A stretch of 64,000 nucleotides of DNA from Chitinophagaceae bacterium (GCA_016715365.1 JADKAM010000001.1:1612001-1676000), one strand, 5' to 3'. Counted from the first letter of the stretch, positions 8,595 to 16,825 are shown. Notes: generated by a model not told the origin, from the sequence alone. A program made the numbers and translations.

Positions 8595-8639
8595 GCAACA
8601 AATTTCGTATTTACACTTCACATTTCAGGATTTAGCCGT

Positions 8640-8647
8640 TACCTTTG
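8640..8647 (+). promoter_or_regulatory. -7 promoter box (TACCTTTG)
   Basis: An exact TAnnTTTG match lies 20 nt before the start of the first PTPS gene. No clear TTG -33 element is visible. It supports the start at 8667 over the longer frame from 8589. Confidence 0.6.
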
Positions 8648-8666
8648 CCGAAATTTTGAATATTTA

Positions 8667-9077
8667 ATGGTTTACATCACCAGGATAGAACATTTTAATG
8701 CTGCTCATAAATTATATAACCCGGCATGGAGTCGTGAAAAAAATGAGGAAGTGTTTGGCAAATGCGCCAATGAAAACTGGCATGGTCATAATTTTGAATT
8801 GTTTGTTACGCTAAAAGGTGACCCTGATCCCGATACCGGTTTTGTGTATGATGTAAAGAAATTGAGCATTATTGTAAAAGAACATGTAATTGATAAACTG
8901 GATCACAAGAACCTGAATGTGGATGTTGATTTTATGAAGGGTAAGCTTTGTTCAATTGAAAACCTGGTGATCGGTATCTGGAACGAACTGACACCACACC
9001 TGCCCGCCGGTGTTCAGTTGCATTGCCTTAAATTATCTGAAACACCCCGGATATATGTTGAATACTACGGTAACTAA
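8667..9077 (+). CDS. 6-pyruvoyl-tetrahydropterin synthase family, copy 1
   Basis: This 136-residue protein of the PTPS/QueD family probably converts dihydroneopterin triphosphate to 6-pyruvoyl-tetrahydropterin. Zinc ligands are His in HFNAAH (about 10-15) and the HGH pair. The catalytic Cys sits in FGKCANENWHGHNFEL with C-x5-HGH spacing, as in animal PTPS, rather than the C-x3-HGH of QueD. LDHKNLN supplies the Asp-His pair, and LKLSETPRIYVEY carries the substrate-binding Glu. The start at 8667 follows the promoter box and matches family length. A second paralogue and folE follow on the same strand, giving the GTP-to-pterin route. Confidence 0.85.
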   Translation: MVYITRIEHFNAAHKLYNPAWSREKNEEVFGKCANENWHGHNFELFVTLKGDPDPDTGFVYDVKKLSIIVKEHVIDKLDHKNLNVDVDFMKGKLCSIENLVIGIWNELTPHLPAGVQLHCLKLSETPRIYVEYYGN

Positions 9078-9240
9078 TTTCAGTATCAGTCAAACAAACC
9101 CTAACTTTACCCCAATAACTTTCAATAGTTGATGTGTTTGATCAGCAGACTTCTGTTTTAACCATCAGCAAATTTTGTTCTCACGATTTACTTAAAATTT
9201 TAAGAACAAATTGTAATGTTTATATGTTATATCATTTGTC

Positions 9241-9654
9241 ATGAGTAAAAAAGTAGCCGTTTACCGTAAAGAACATTTTAACGCAGCACATCGCTTAAAC
9301 AACCCGTTGTGGGATGAAGCTACCAATCAGCAGGTTTTTGGCAAATGTAATAACCCGCATTTTCACGGGCATAATTATGAACTGGTGATTAAAGTAACAG
9401 GCGAACCCGATCCGCAGACCGGTTATGTAATGGACATGAAACTGCTGAGTGATATTGCACAGGAAAATGTGCTTGAAAGGTTTGATCATAAAAACCTGAA
9501 TGACGATACAGCAGAATTTAAAAATCTAAACCCTACGGCAGAAAATATTGCCATAGTGATCTATAATATTTTAAGAGAAAAAATTGATACAAAATTTGAT
9601 CTGCAAATACGCCTGTATGAAACAGAGAGAAATTTTGTGGACTATCCGGCATAA
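9241..9654 (+). CDS. 6-pyruvoyl-tetrahydropterin synthase family, copy 2
   Basis: This is a second PTPS-fold protein of 137 residues, clearly paralogous to copy 1. It has zinc-binding HFNAAH, catalytic Cys in FGKCNNPHFHGHNYEL (C-x5-HGH, PTPS-I type), Asp-His in FDHKNLND, PTAENIAI, and the pterin-binding Glu in LYETERNF. Conservation of every active-site residue in both copies argues that both are active; they may have split roles, for example one in tetrahydrobiopterin and one in queuosine or folate metabolism, or form hetero-hexamers. It lies 163 nt after copy 1 and 55 nt before folE. Its TAA stop overlaps the start of an intergenic repeat. Confidence 0.85.
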   Translation: MSKKVAVYRKEHFNAAHRLNNPLWDEATNQQVFGKCNNPHFHGHNYELVIKVTGEPDPQTGYVMDMKLLSDIAQENVLERFDHKNLNDDTAEFKNLNPTAENIAIVIYNILREKIDTKFDLQIRLYETERNFVDYPA

Positions 9655-9690
9655 ATCTAAAATCGTAAACCTGCCTGTCGGCAGACAGGT
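9653..9690. repeat. Intergenic repeat plus imperfect palindrome
   Basis: AAATCTAAAATCGTAAA (9653-9669) occurs exactly, on the opposite strand, at 42780-42796 ahead of the alpha-oxoamine synthase gene. It is followed by a 22-nt palindrome at 9669-9690: ACCTG/CAGGT and CTG/CAG pair with one mismatch around a TCGG loop. Confidence 0.65.
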
Positions 9691-9709
9691 CTAAATTCTA
9701 CAATCAGAA

Positions 9710-10306
9710 ATGGCTTATAAAAAAATTGAGCAGTACGATGAGAAAACCACATTGGGGCTCATTGAAACTTACAAAAATACTTTAAGGCTTTTGGGAGAAG
9801 ATCCTGAGAGGGAAGGACTGGAAAAAACACCCGAACGTGTTGCAAAGGCAATGCAGTTTCTTACACAGGGTTATGAAATTGATGCCAATGCAATTTTAAA
9901 TTCGGCAAAATTTCATGAAGATGTGAGTGAGATGATCATCGTAAAAGACATTGAACTGTACAGTATGTGTGAGCATCATATGCTGCCGTTTTATGGCAAG
10001 GCACACGTAGCATACATTCCCAACGGATACATTACGGGCCTGAGTAAAATTGCAAGAGTGGTTGATGTATTCAGCCGCAGGCTGCAGGTGCAGGAAAGGT
10101 TAACGCACCAGATATTGAATGCAATAAAAGAAACACTGAACCCGATAGGTGTGGCTGTAGTAATTGAAGCTTCGCATTTATGTATGATGATGAGAGGTGT
10201 GGAGAAACAAAATTCGGTTACTACTACATCGGCTTTTTGGGGTGAGTTTGAAAAAAATGAAACAAGGAGTGAATTCGTGAAACTTATCTCGGCAAAATTG
10301 CATTAA
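9710..10306 (+). CDS. folE: GTP cyclohydrolase I
   Basis: FolE converts GTP to 7,8-dihydroneopterin triphosphate, the shared first step of folate, biopterin and queuosine synthesis. The 198-residue length and motifs are canonical: zinc ligands in YSMCEHHMLPFYGKAHVAYIP (Cys and His) and in ASHLCMMMRGV (Cys), and the substrate region SKIARVVDVFSRRLQVQERL. It sits directly downstream of the two PTPS paralogues that use its product, so this looks like a dedicated pterin cluster. A strong terminator follows. Confidence 0.97.
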   Translation: MAYKKIEQYDEKTTLGLIETYKNTLRLLGEDPEREGLEKTPERVAKAMQFLTQGYEIDANAILNSAKFHEDVSEMIIVKDIELYSMCEHHMLPFYGKAHVAYIPNGYITGLSKIARVVDVFSRRLQVQERLTHQILNAIKETLNPIGVAVVIEASHLCMMMRGVEKQNSVTTTSAFWGEFEKNETRSEFVKLISAKLH

Positions 10307-10330
10307 GCATAAAATTATAATGAATTTAAA

Positions 10331-10357
10331 AATCCCTCTTCAAGAGGGATTTTTTTG
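10331..10357 (+). terminator. Intrinsic terminator after folE
   Basis: AATCCCTCTT (10331-10340) and AAGAGGGATT (10342-10351) are complementary, with a T-run to 10356. It lies inside the longer frame that starts at 10320, which argues that fabD begins after it at 10386. Confidence 0.85.
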
Positions 10358-10385
10358 TTTTATTTGTATTCTAAAACTTTTAACG

Positions 10386-11276
10386 ATGGTACATGCTTAT
10401 ATATTCCCGGGTCAGGGTTCTCAATTTAGTGGTATGGGAAAAAACCTGTACGATTCCAATCCCGTTTCAAAAGATATGTTTGAACAGGCGAATGATATTT
10501 TAGGGTTCAGAATTTCTGATATTATGTTCAGCGGATCTGATGAAGACCTGAAACAAACCAATGTAACACAACCTGCAGTTTTTTTACATTCGGTCATTGC
10601 ATTTAAAACTTTACCTGATGTAAAACCTGGCATGGTTGCCGGGCATTCGTTAGGCGAGTTCTCAGCTTTGGTTGCCAATAATGTACTGAGTTTTGAAAAT
10701 GCACTCATGTTGGTATCCATACGTGCACAGGCTATGCAACGTGCCTGCCAGATGAATCCATCAACCATGGCAGCTGTATTGGCATTGAGCGATGAAAAGG
10801 TAGAAGAAATTTGTGCCGAAGTGATGAATGAAACAGGCGAAGTAGTGGTAGCTGCAAATTATAATTGCCCGGGACAACTGGTAATCAGCGGTTCCGTTAA
10901 AGGGATTGAAGTTGCCTGCGAACGCATGAAAGCAGCCGGTGCACGCCGTGCATTGGTTTTACCGGTGGGAGGTGCATTTCATTCGCCATTAATGTTGCCG
11001 GCAAAAGAAGAACTGGCAGCAGCCATTGATGCAACTCATTTTAATGAGCCATCCTGCCCGGTTTATCAAAATGTAGTGGCAAAAGCAGTAACCGATCCTA
11101 CAGCAATAAAACACAATTTAATTGATCAGTTAACAGGTGCTGTGCGTTGGACACAAAGTGTGGAAGCCATGATTGCAGATGGTGCAACGCATTTTACAGA
11201 AGCAGGTCCTGGTAAAGTGTTACAGGGCCTGGTGATGAAGATCAATAAAGAAATGATTGCTGATGGGGTTAGTTAA
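10386..11276 (+). CDS. fabD: Malonyl-CoA:ACP transacylase
   Basis: FabD loads malonate from malonyl-CoA onto acyl carrier protein for fatty acid synthesis. From the ATG at 10386 the protein has 296 residues. It begins MVHAYIFPGQGSQFSGMG and has the nucleophile motif GHSLGE, followed by the conserved Arg in VSIRAQAMQRA. The later GAFHSPLM supplies the catalytic His. The frame is open to 10320, but the extra 22 codons run through the folE terminator, so the internal ATG is preferred. It is convergent with the large T9SS cargo gene; the gap holds an inverted repeat pair. Confidence 0.95.
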   Translation: MVHAYIFPGQGSQFSGMGKNLYDSNPVSKDMFEQANDILGFRISDIMFSGSDEDLKQTNVTQPAVFLHSVIAFKTLPDVKPGMVAGHSLGEFSALVANNVLSFENALMLVSIRAQAMQRACQMNPSTMAAVLALSDEKVEEICAEVMNETGEVVVAANYNCPGQLVISGSVKGIEVACERMKAAGARRALVLPVGGAFHSPLMLPAKEELAAAIDATHFNEPSCPVYQNVVAKAVTDPTAIKHNLIDQLTGAVRWTQSVEAMIADGATHFTEAGPGKVLQGLVMKINKEMIADGVS

Positions 11277-11286
11277 ACGTTAATAC

Positions 11287-11381
11287 GTTAATCCGTATAT
11301 CCGTTAATCCGTGGTTGCATTAATTTGTAAAAGAGTTTACAATATTGAAATTTCTACGGATTAACTAATTAACGGATTAAC
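11287..11381. repeat. Inverted pair of 16-bp-period repeats
   Basis: The left arm is GTTAATCCGT, ATATCC, GTTAATCCGT (11287-11312). The right arm is ACGGATTAAC, TAATTA, ACGGATTAAC (11356-11381). The 10-mers are exact inverse complements in both positions, enclosing 43 nt between two convergent genes. The unit is the same as in the mqnB-mqnD gap at 7931. Confidence 0.85.
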
Positions 11382-11386
11382 TGAGC

Positions 11387-14209
11387 CTATTTTATAATAA
11401 TCACAGAACCCTTCCTCCTTACAACTTTACCTGTGTAATCAATTCCCTCTGCCATCCAGACATAAGTTGCAGTAGATTGTTCGGTGCCTTTTATGCGGCC
11501 ATCCCATCCAATGGAAGGATCTGTTGTACTAAAAACAAGTGAGCCCCAGCGGTCGTAAATACGGAAATAACTGAAGCTTCTTATTCCCACCGGAATTGCT
11601 TTTAAAATATCATTCTTACTGTCTCTGTTGGGTGTAAAAGCATTGGGTACATAAATTTCGGGGCCACGGTAAACCTGTATTTTTATTTTATCGGTTGCCA
11701 CACAACCCAATGCTGTTCGGGCTGTAACGGTATAAGTAATATCCTTATCCAGAATAGCTGTGGGATTAGCAATTAACGGGTTGTTTAAACCATAGTATGG
11801 CAGCCATTCGTATTGAGTAAAACCCACATTGTTTACATCTACAGCATACAAACTTAGCGGCGCCCCAACGGCTAAAACAGTATCCCTTGGGGCATCAACA
11901 ATTGCCTGGCGTGTTACAGTAATCACCACATCATCTTTCTTTAAAGAATTACAGCCATTTGCATCAACAACATGCAGCGAATAAGTGATTGAGCCCGGCA
12001 GGTTAATGGTTGTAGGATTTTGAATGCGGTTATTATTTAACGATGAAGAAGGCGACCAGAAATACGAAACACCACCCGATCCGCTGAGTTGTGCATTCTT
12101 GCCAAAACAAATTGATGCATCAGGGCCGGCATTTGCTGTTGGCGCAGGATTTACAAAAACAGTTACAGAATCAAACTGGTTGCAAATACCGCTGGTGGCA
12201 GTTACATAGTATTTTGTGGTTGTAACAGGATTTGCAACCGGGCTTTGTAATGCACTGTTATCAAGTGTTGCAGCAGGCGACCAAATAAATGTGTTGGCAT
12301 TTGAGGTGGTGTTTATTTGTACACTTTTTCCTTCACAAATAGCCAGGTCGGCTCCTGCTTCGAGGGTAACAATGTTATTTAAGGTGATAACAATATTTTG
12401 AGATACTGTACAGCCGTTATCATCTTTCACAAAAACAGTATAACTGCCATTCATTAAATTAAATACATTACTGCTCTGAAAATTGATACCGTCAAGCGAA
12501 TACAGGTACGGGCTTTTTCCACCGGCAATATTAATGGTGGTGCTTCCATCTGCAATACCCAAACAACTGGCAGCTTGTTCAAGCGTACTGTTTATTAAAA
12601 GATCGGGGTAAAGCTGTGTGATGGGAATATCCAGGCTGTCTATACAACCCGTAGCATCTCTTATTTTTACTTTGTAAATACCAATAGGCAAATTAGAAAA
12701 AATATTTCCTGTCTGCCAGGCGCCGTTGTTAAAAGAGTACTCCACAGGTGCCGTCCACTCAGCTCCGCCATCAACCTGAATCTCACCGGTTGCAGCATCC
12801 TTACAGTTTATTTCTGTTTTGGAAACAAGATCCAGTTTTTTCCATTGCACAAAAGCAGAGTCACGCCCATGACAGGTTCCTTCGCTTGATGTGCAGTAGT
12901 AAGTAGTAAATTCATTTACCGGTGTTGCAATGGGGTTCCGGATGGTAAGGCTGCTCAACGTTGGATTGGCATCCCATTGGTAAGAAGTATATGTATTATA
13001 GGCTGTTAATTGAACAGATGTGTTTTTACAGATGAAAGCAGTATCGGGTACAATGCCCAATGTATCATAATCTCTTATCTGTATGATGGTACTGTCTGTT
13101 GGAAGGTTAGCACTGCATCCGCCGCCGGCTAAAGCATAAATTTTTATCAGTTCAATTCCTTCCGGCATATTGTCAATGACAGGGATAACATTGACTATTA
13201 CTTCGCTTTGGTTTGCCGGTATGGTTACTGTTGTTGGCAGCAATTGCATATCAATACCATTTGTTGCTGTACCTGCATACGAGAGTGATACGTTGAGCGG
13301 ACTGCTTTCTGCATTGGGCCTTTTTATTTTAAACGAACCTGCACTACAACCCTCCACTAAGTAATAGTTATTTGATGGATCTACCTGTGTAATATTTTCA
13401 ATGCTGATGGCATTGGAAGAGAGGCTTCCGGCTTCAAGGAAAACGCCGCTGTCCAGATCATCATCAAACACATCGGCAATTACTAATTTTAAATGATAGG
13501 ATTGGCAGGGTACTACCTGTTCTCTTGCAGTAAATACTTTGATATGACCGTTATGCGTAAAAAATTTATTGGGTTCATTATTAACAAAGTACTGTGGAAA
13601 TAAGGCACAGGCTTTTTCGTTGATATTATTAATGGTTACGGGTAAACTGGTATTGGGTATTAATGCAATGTTTTTTAATCCTGTAATACCCGGTCCACTA
13701 ATGAAGAAAGCAAAAGCATCATTGAATTCTGTACAGGAAAAATCGGTGTATTCTTCAGAACTGAAAACATAATTGAACCTGATACTATCGCCAAGGGGCA
13801 CAAAATCAAATTCAAGCACACAGGCGTCGTTTGTTTCTTCAGCAACAATAGCTGAAAGATCGGGGTCGCCCGGAAATCCCCATTGGTTGAAAGCATTTAC
13901 ATTCAGGGCTGTATTGATACCATCTCCATCCATTCCAAAACTACCGGCACCAATTGTTTTTGCCCTGCCGTTTGTTAATACAATGCCGCTGTCAATTCCA
14001 ATATTTGTTCCACTGATGTTGTTAAAAATACCTGTCATAGCAGGGTGGCCGGTAAGTGTAACATTACTCACAGTAACACCGGGTCCCAGCAGCTTTTGTA
14101 CCAATGCCTGTGCATTGCTCTCGGCTGTTATCTGTAACTGGGCATTTGATCGCTGGTAACAAAAAATGCAGGTAATGCAAAGCAGGAATATTTGGCAGAT
14201 TAGTTTCAC
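11387..14209 (-). CDS. Large secreted protein with T9SS type B (gliding-motility-type) sorting domain
   Basis: This 940-residue secreted or surface protein has a signal peptide (about 1-23, ending SNA before QLQITAES). The N-terminal region (about 25-270) resembles the choice-of-anchor L domain (GIFNNISGTNIGIDSGIVLTNG, FNYVFSSEEYTDF). Several Ig-like or PKD-like modules follow, containing repeats such as YYCTSSEGTC, YYVTATSGIC and YTVTARTALGC. The last 90 residues (IYVPNAFTPNRDSKNDILKA to VRRKGSVIIIK) are a classic type B C-terminal sorting domain recognised by the type IX secretion system. Its role is probably adhesion or surface display. It needs T9SS machinery, part of which (porV-like, C25 sortase-like) is at 56-62 kb. 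Confidence 0.85.
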   Translation of the reverse strand: MKLICQIFLLCITCIFCYQRSNAQLQITAESNAQALVQKLLGPGVTVSNVTLTGHPAMTGIFNNISGTNIGIDSGIVLTNGRAKTIGAGSFGMDGDGINTALNVNAFNQWGFPGDPDLSAIVAEETNDACVLEFDFVPLGDSIRFNYVFSSEEYTDFSCTEFNDAFAFFISGPGITGLKNIALIPNTSLPVTINNINEKACALFPQYFVNNEPNKFFTHNGHIKVFTAREQVVPCQSYHLKLVIADVFDDDLDSGVFLEAGSLSSNAISIENITQVDPSNNYYLVEGCSAGSFKIKRPNAESSPLNVSLSYAGTATNGIDMQLLPTTVTIPANQSEVIVNVIPVIDNMPEGIELIKIYALAGGGCSANLPTDSTIIQIRDYDTLGIVPDTAFICKNTSVQLTAYNTYTSYQWDANPTLSSLTIRNPIATPVNEFTTYYCTSSEGTCHGRDSAFVQWKKLDLVSKTEINCKDAATGEIQVDGGAEWTAPVEYSFNNGAWQTGNIFSNLPIGIYKVKIRDATGCIDSLDIPITQLYPDLLINSTLEQAASCLGIADGSTTINIAGGKSPYLYSLDGINFQSSNVFNLMNGSYTVFVKDDNGCTVSQNIVITLNNIVTLEAGADLAICEGKSVQINTTSNANTFIWSPAATLDNSALQSPVANPVTTTKYYVTATSGICNQFDSVTVFVNPAPTANAGPDASICFGKNAQLSGSGGVSYFWSPSSSLNNNRIQNPTTINLPGSITYSLHVVDANGCNSLKKDDVVITVTRQAIVDAPRDTVLAVGAPLSLYAVDVNNVGFTQYEWLPYYGLNNPLIANPTAILDKDITYTVTARTALGCVATDKIKIQVYRGPEIYVPNAFTPNRDSKNDILKAIPVGIRSFSYFRIYDRWGSLVFSTTDPSIGWDGRIKGTEQSTATYVWMAEGIDYTGKVVRRKGSVIIIK

Positions 14210-14254
14210 TTAGGCTCAAGTTAACATATATCTTTTAAATTTTACAACCGGCCA

Positions 14255-14285
14255 TAAAAAAGCCCCCCAATGCATTGGAGGGCTT
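14255..14285 (-). terminator. Intrinsic terminator after mdh
   Basis: AAGCCCCCCAA (14260-14270) pairs with TTGGAGGGCTT (14275-14285) with one mismatch. On the minus strand it ends in a T-run (A-run 14255-14261 on plus). It separates mdh from the T9SS cargo gene. Confidence 0.8.
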
Positions 14286-14303
14286 CCGGTAGTCTATTTA
14301 TTT

Positions 14304-15233
14304 TTAAAGATTTTCCAGTGCGGCATTCATACTCCGCACGGCATCAGCGCTTTTATTAAAAGCAGCCTGTTCTTCTTCGTTCAGTTTATAATCAACAATT
14401 TTTTCAATACCGGTTCTGCCAATAACAACCGGTACACCAATGCAGATATCATTCTGACCGTACTCTCCTTCTAAAGAAACACAACAAGTGTATAATTTCT
14501 TCTCATCCCTTACAATAGATTCAACCAACGCAGCGCCGGCAGCCCCCGGTGCATACCAGGCACTTGTACCCAATAAACCGGTAAGTGTTGCACCGCCAAC
14601 CATGGTATCGGCCACTACTTTTTTCAACGTCTCAGCATCTAAGTAATTGCTAACCGGTGTTCCCTGGTAAGTAGCGAGTCTTGCCAAAGGAATCATGGTG
14701 GTATCTCCATGTCCGCCAACAACCACTGCCTGTAAATCAGTAGCAGGTACGCCCATGGCAGTTGATAAATAATATTTAAAACGGCTGCTGTCTAAAATAC
14801 CACCCATTCCAATAATTCTGTTCTTTGGTAAGCCGCTCGATTTTAAAGCTAAATATGTCATGGTATCCATTGGGTTGCTGATAACCACAATAATAGCATC
14901 GGGCGAATATTTTAATAGATTTTCGGTAACCGATTTTACAATACCGGCATTAATGCCAATCAGTTCTTCCCTGGTCATGCCCGGTTTACGGGGAATGCCT
15001 GAAGTGATAACCGCTACATCGGTTCCGGCAGTTTTAGCATAATCATTGGTGCTTCCGGTTATGCGGGTATCAAAACCCAGCAGGGTAGCGGTTTGCATCA
15101 GGTCCATGGCTTTGCCTTCGGCAACGCCTTCCTTAATGTCAAGTATAACCAGTTCGCTACAAAGTTCTTTACGGGCAATATTGTCGGCACAGGTAGCACC
15201 TACGGCCCCAGCTCCAACTACAGTAATTTTCAT
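14304..15233 (-). CDS. mdh: Malate dehydrogenase
   Basis: This NAD-dependent malate dehydrogenase of the LDH-like type (309 residues) interconverts malate and oxaloacetate in the TCA cycle. Visible features are the NAD-binding VVGAGAVGATCAD, the substrate-specificity loop SGIPRKPGMTREEL with the arginines that select dicarboxylates over pyruvate, ISNPMDTMTYLA, and the catalytic VVGGHGDTTMIPL (His). The length is normal. It is monocistronic: a -7 box lies 38 nt upstream and a terminator follows. Lactate dehydrogenase activity is unlikely given the Arg-rich loop. Confidence 0.96.
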   Translation of the reverse strand: MKITVVGAGAVGATCADNIARKELCSELVILDIKEGVAEGKAMDLMQTATLLGFDTRITGSTNDYAKTAGTDVAVITSGIPRKPGMTREELIGINAGIVKSVTENLLKYSPDAIIVVISNPMDTMTYLALKSSGLPKNRIIGMGGILDSSRFKYYLSTAMGVPATDLQAVVVGGHGDTTMIPLARLATYQGTPVSNYLDAETLKKVVADTMVGGATLTGLLGTSAWYAPGAAGAALVESIVRDEKKLYTCCVSLEGEYGQNDICIGVPVVIGRTGIEKIVDYKLNEEEQAAFNKSADAVRSMNAALENL

Positions 15234-15270
15234 GTAAATATGTTTATTGGTAGAAAAATAATTTGCGTTG

Positions 15271-15278
15271 CAAAGATA
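15271..15278 (-). promoter_or_regulatory. -7 promoter box for mdh
   Basis: On the minus strand this reads TATCTTTG, an exact TAnnTTTG match, 38 nt upstream of the mdh ATG. Confidence 0.65.
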
Positions 15279-15340
15279 ATTAAATACACAGTTAGTAAAA
15301 ATGCATTTTATAGCTTCAAAGAGGAGGTAAGAAAATTACG

Positions 15341-15399
15341 CTATTTCTCTAAGCCTCTAAGTAGATTTTAAACGAAAACATAGAGGCTTAGAGAAATAG
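15341..15399. repeat. Perfect 19-bp inverted repeat
   Basis: CTATTTCTCTAAGCCTCTA (15341-15359) is exactly complementary to 15381-15399, with a 21-nt loop. It sits between divergent genes (mdh and the gene at 15496), so it is not an ordinary gene terminator. The arms contain the iterated unit CTCTAAGC/CTCTAAG. Confidence 0.85.
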
Positions 15400-15495
15400 A
15401 GAAATGCGGCAGTCCTGGCAAAACAAGTTTTAACTGTTTACTGTGAAGTCTTGGTTTGATTTTGGGAATGGTCTACCGGTTAAATCCAATATCAA

Positions 15496-16098
15496 ATGTT
15501 TAAAACGCTACATGTTATCGGCCTCGTTTTACTTCAAACGAACAGTTTTGGTGTTAGCTTACTGCCGGAATTCAGTGCAGTGTATAACAACCGGAAAAAA
15601 GCAGTTGTTATTAAATGGCAACATACATCAGCCGATATAAAAACCTATGTACTTCAGCAAAGTTCCGTTAACAAAACCTGGACGGATATTGCTTTACAGG
15701 AAGTCAATCCGCCTGCAGGAAACCGTAGCTTTTATTTTGAAGACAAAAATTTTGCTGTTGGAGGAAACTATTACCGGCTAAAATGTATGTATGCAGACGG
15801 TAAAACAGCTTATAGCCTGAATGTGGTTGTTATGATAGCTTCCGTCACAAACAGCTGGGTAATTTACCCGGTTCCGGTCATCGATCTGCTTACGCTTGAA
15901 TACAGAGGGTCTGAAACTATACAGGGCGTTATTAATGTCATCATTCAGCAACCCACCGGGAGAGTGTACACAAAAAAAAGATATGCTTCGCAAAGCAAAC
16001 AAATTAAAATACCGGTCGATTACTTACCTAAAGGTATTTACGACATACGAATTATTGTGCAGGATGAAGTAATATGGGACCAGCGTTTTGTAAAGTAA
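15496..16098 (+). CDS. Small secreted protein with T9SS type A-like C-terminal tail
   Basis: This 200-residue protein of unknown function has an N-terminal hydrophobic segment (about 5-20) that looks like a signal peptide. A middle region resembles a fibronectin-like beta sandwich (VVIKWQHTSADIKTYVLQQS to NYYRLKCMYADGKTAYS). The C-terminal 75 residues (WVIYPVPVIDLLTLEYRG, then PTGRVYTKKRY and YLPKGIYDIRI) follow the type A sorting-domain pattern, in which a YPNP-like start is followed by a GxY(x)xxI strand. The YPVP variant departs from the usual YPNP. It is convergent with the thioredoxin-like gene. Confidence 0.65.
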   Translation: MFKTLHVIGLVLLQTNSFGVSLLPEFSAVYNNRKKAVVIKWQHTSADIKTYVLQQSSVNKTWTDIALQEVNPPAGNRSFYFEDKNFAVGGNYYRLKCMYADGKTAYSLNVVVMIASVTNSWVIYPVPVIDLLTLEYRGSETIQGVINVIIQQPTGRVYTKKRYASQSKQIKIPVDYLPKGIYDIRIIVQDEVIWDQRFVK

Positions 16099-16112
16099 TT
16101 TACAGGAAGTGA

Positions 16113-16604
16113 TTAAAACAATGCCGCAATCTCGTCAACCGGGATGTCTTTTTTATAGTGCTTCATCAATTTGCCGTTTTTATCATATACATACACATCC
16201 GGTATAGAATGAACTTTGTAAAACTTGGGAAGATCATAGATCGCATCCCTGGTTACCGTAATATTTGGGAAATCGGCAATCTTATAATCCTTATAAAATT
16301 TTTTGGTACGATCGAATTGCATAATGGTAACCATCAATATCTGCACGTCTTTAAACCGGTCAATTTTTGCAGTAAATCCTTTTGTTGCTTCCTGGCAATG
16401 GTCGCAATCGGGATCAAAGAAAACAAGAATAGTGGGTTTACCTTTTTGCAGCATAGTATTTGTAAAACTACTGCTGTCAGGCACTTTTCTTATATTAAAA
16501 GCAGGTATATAAGGAGATTTGAAATATTGCTGGGTACTGTCAATTTGTGCAAAACCTGTTAAAGCCAGGCAGCTTATAATTAAAGTAAAAACCGTTTTCT
16601 TCAT
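16113..16604 (-). CDS. Exported thioredoxin-like protein
   Basis: This 163-residue protein has a cleavable signal peptide (MKKTVFTLIISCLALTGFAQ) and a thioredoxin fold of the TlpA/redoxin type. The active-site CxxC is CDHC in LVFFDPDCDHCQEA (about 69-72), and the cis-Pro loop is near VHSIPDVYVYDKNGK. It is expected in the periplasm, where it would reduce or isomerise disulfides. The partner is not evident: the neighbouring genes, a T9SS-tail protein and efp, give no clue. Peroxiredoxin activity is less likely because the peroxidatic TxxC motif is absent. Confidence 0.8.
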   Translation of the reverse strand: MKKTVFTLIISCLALTGFAQIDSTQQYFKSPYIPAFNIRKVPDSSSFTNTMLQKGKPTILVFFDPDCDHCQEATKGFTAKIDRFKDVQILMVTIMQFDRTKKFYKDYKIADFPNITVTRDAIYDLPKFYKVHSIPDVYVYDKNGKLMKHYKKDIPVDEIAALF

Positions 16605-16692
16605 TTTCCTTAAATTTTGGTAAAACTAATTCCTTTGTTTGATAATTGATTGTTAAGTGTAAAAAAGTGATTTGGAATTACAGGGCCTAAAA

Positions 16693-16751
16693 ACCCCCGC
16701 TCCATTTGGAGTTCCTGCAAAGGAACGGGCGTAGCTTAGTTGGGGGTGAGG
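16693..16751. repeat. Multi-hairpin element with GTTGGGGGTGAGG tail
   Basis: An outer pairing ACCCCC (16693-16698)/GGGGGT (16742-16747) encloses CTCC/GGAG (16700-16703/16708-16711) and GTTCC/GGAAC (16711-16715/16722-16726). On the minus strand the last stem runs into a T-run, like a terminator, but no annotated gene ends here. The hairpin-plus-GTTGGGGTGAG arrangement recurs at 42836-42866. Confidence 0.55.
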
Positions 16752-16793
16752 TATGTGAGGTAAACTGAATTTCGCATTTAGCCATACTATTCC

Positions 16794-16801
16794 TACTTTT
16801 G
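16794..16801 (+). promoter_or_regulatory. -7 promoter box for efp
   Basis: TACTTTTG matches TAnnTTTG exactly and lies 25 nt before the efp ATG at 16826. It supports that start over the frame extending to 16799, which would begin inside the promoter. Confidence 0.65.
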
Positions 16802-16825
16802 CAGCCACTTAAAAATTGTGATATT

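Noticed and set aside
10320..10385. N-terminal extension of fabD
   Set aside because: The extra codons run through the folE terminator; the family N-terminus begins at 10386.
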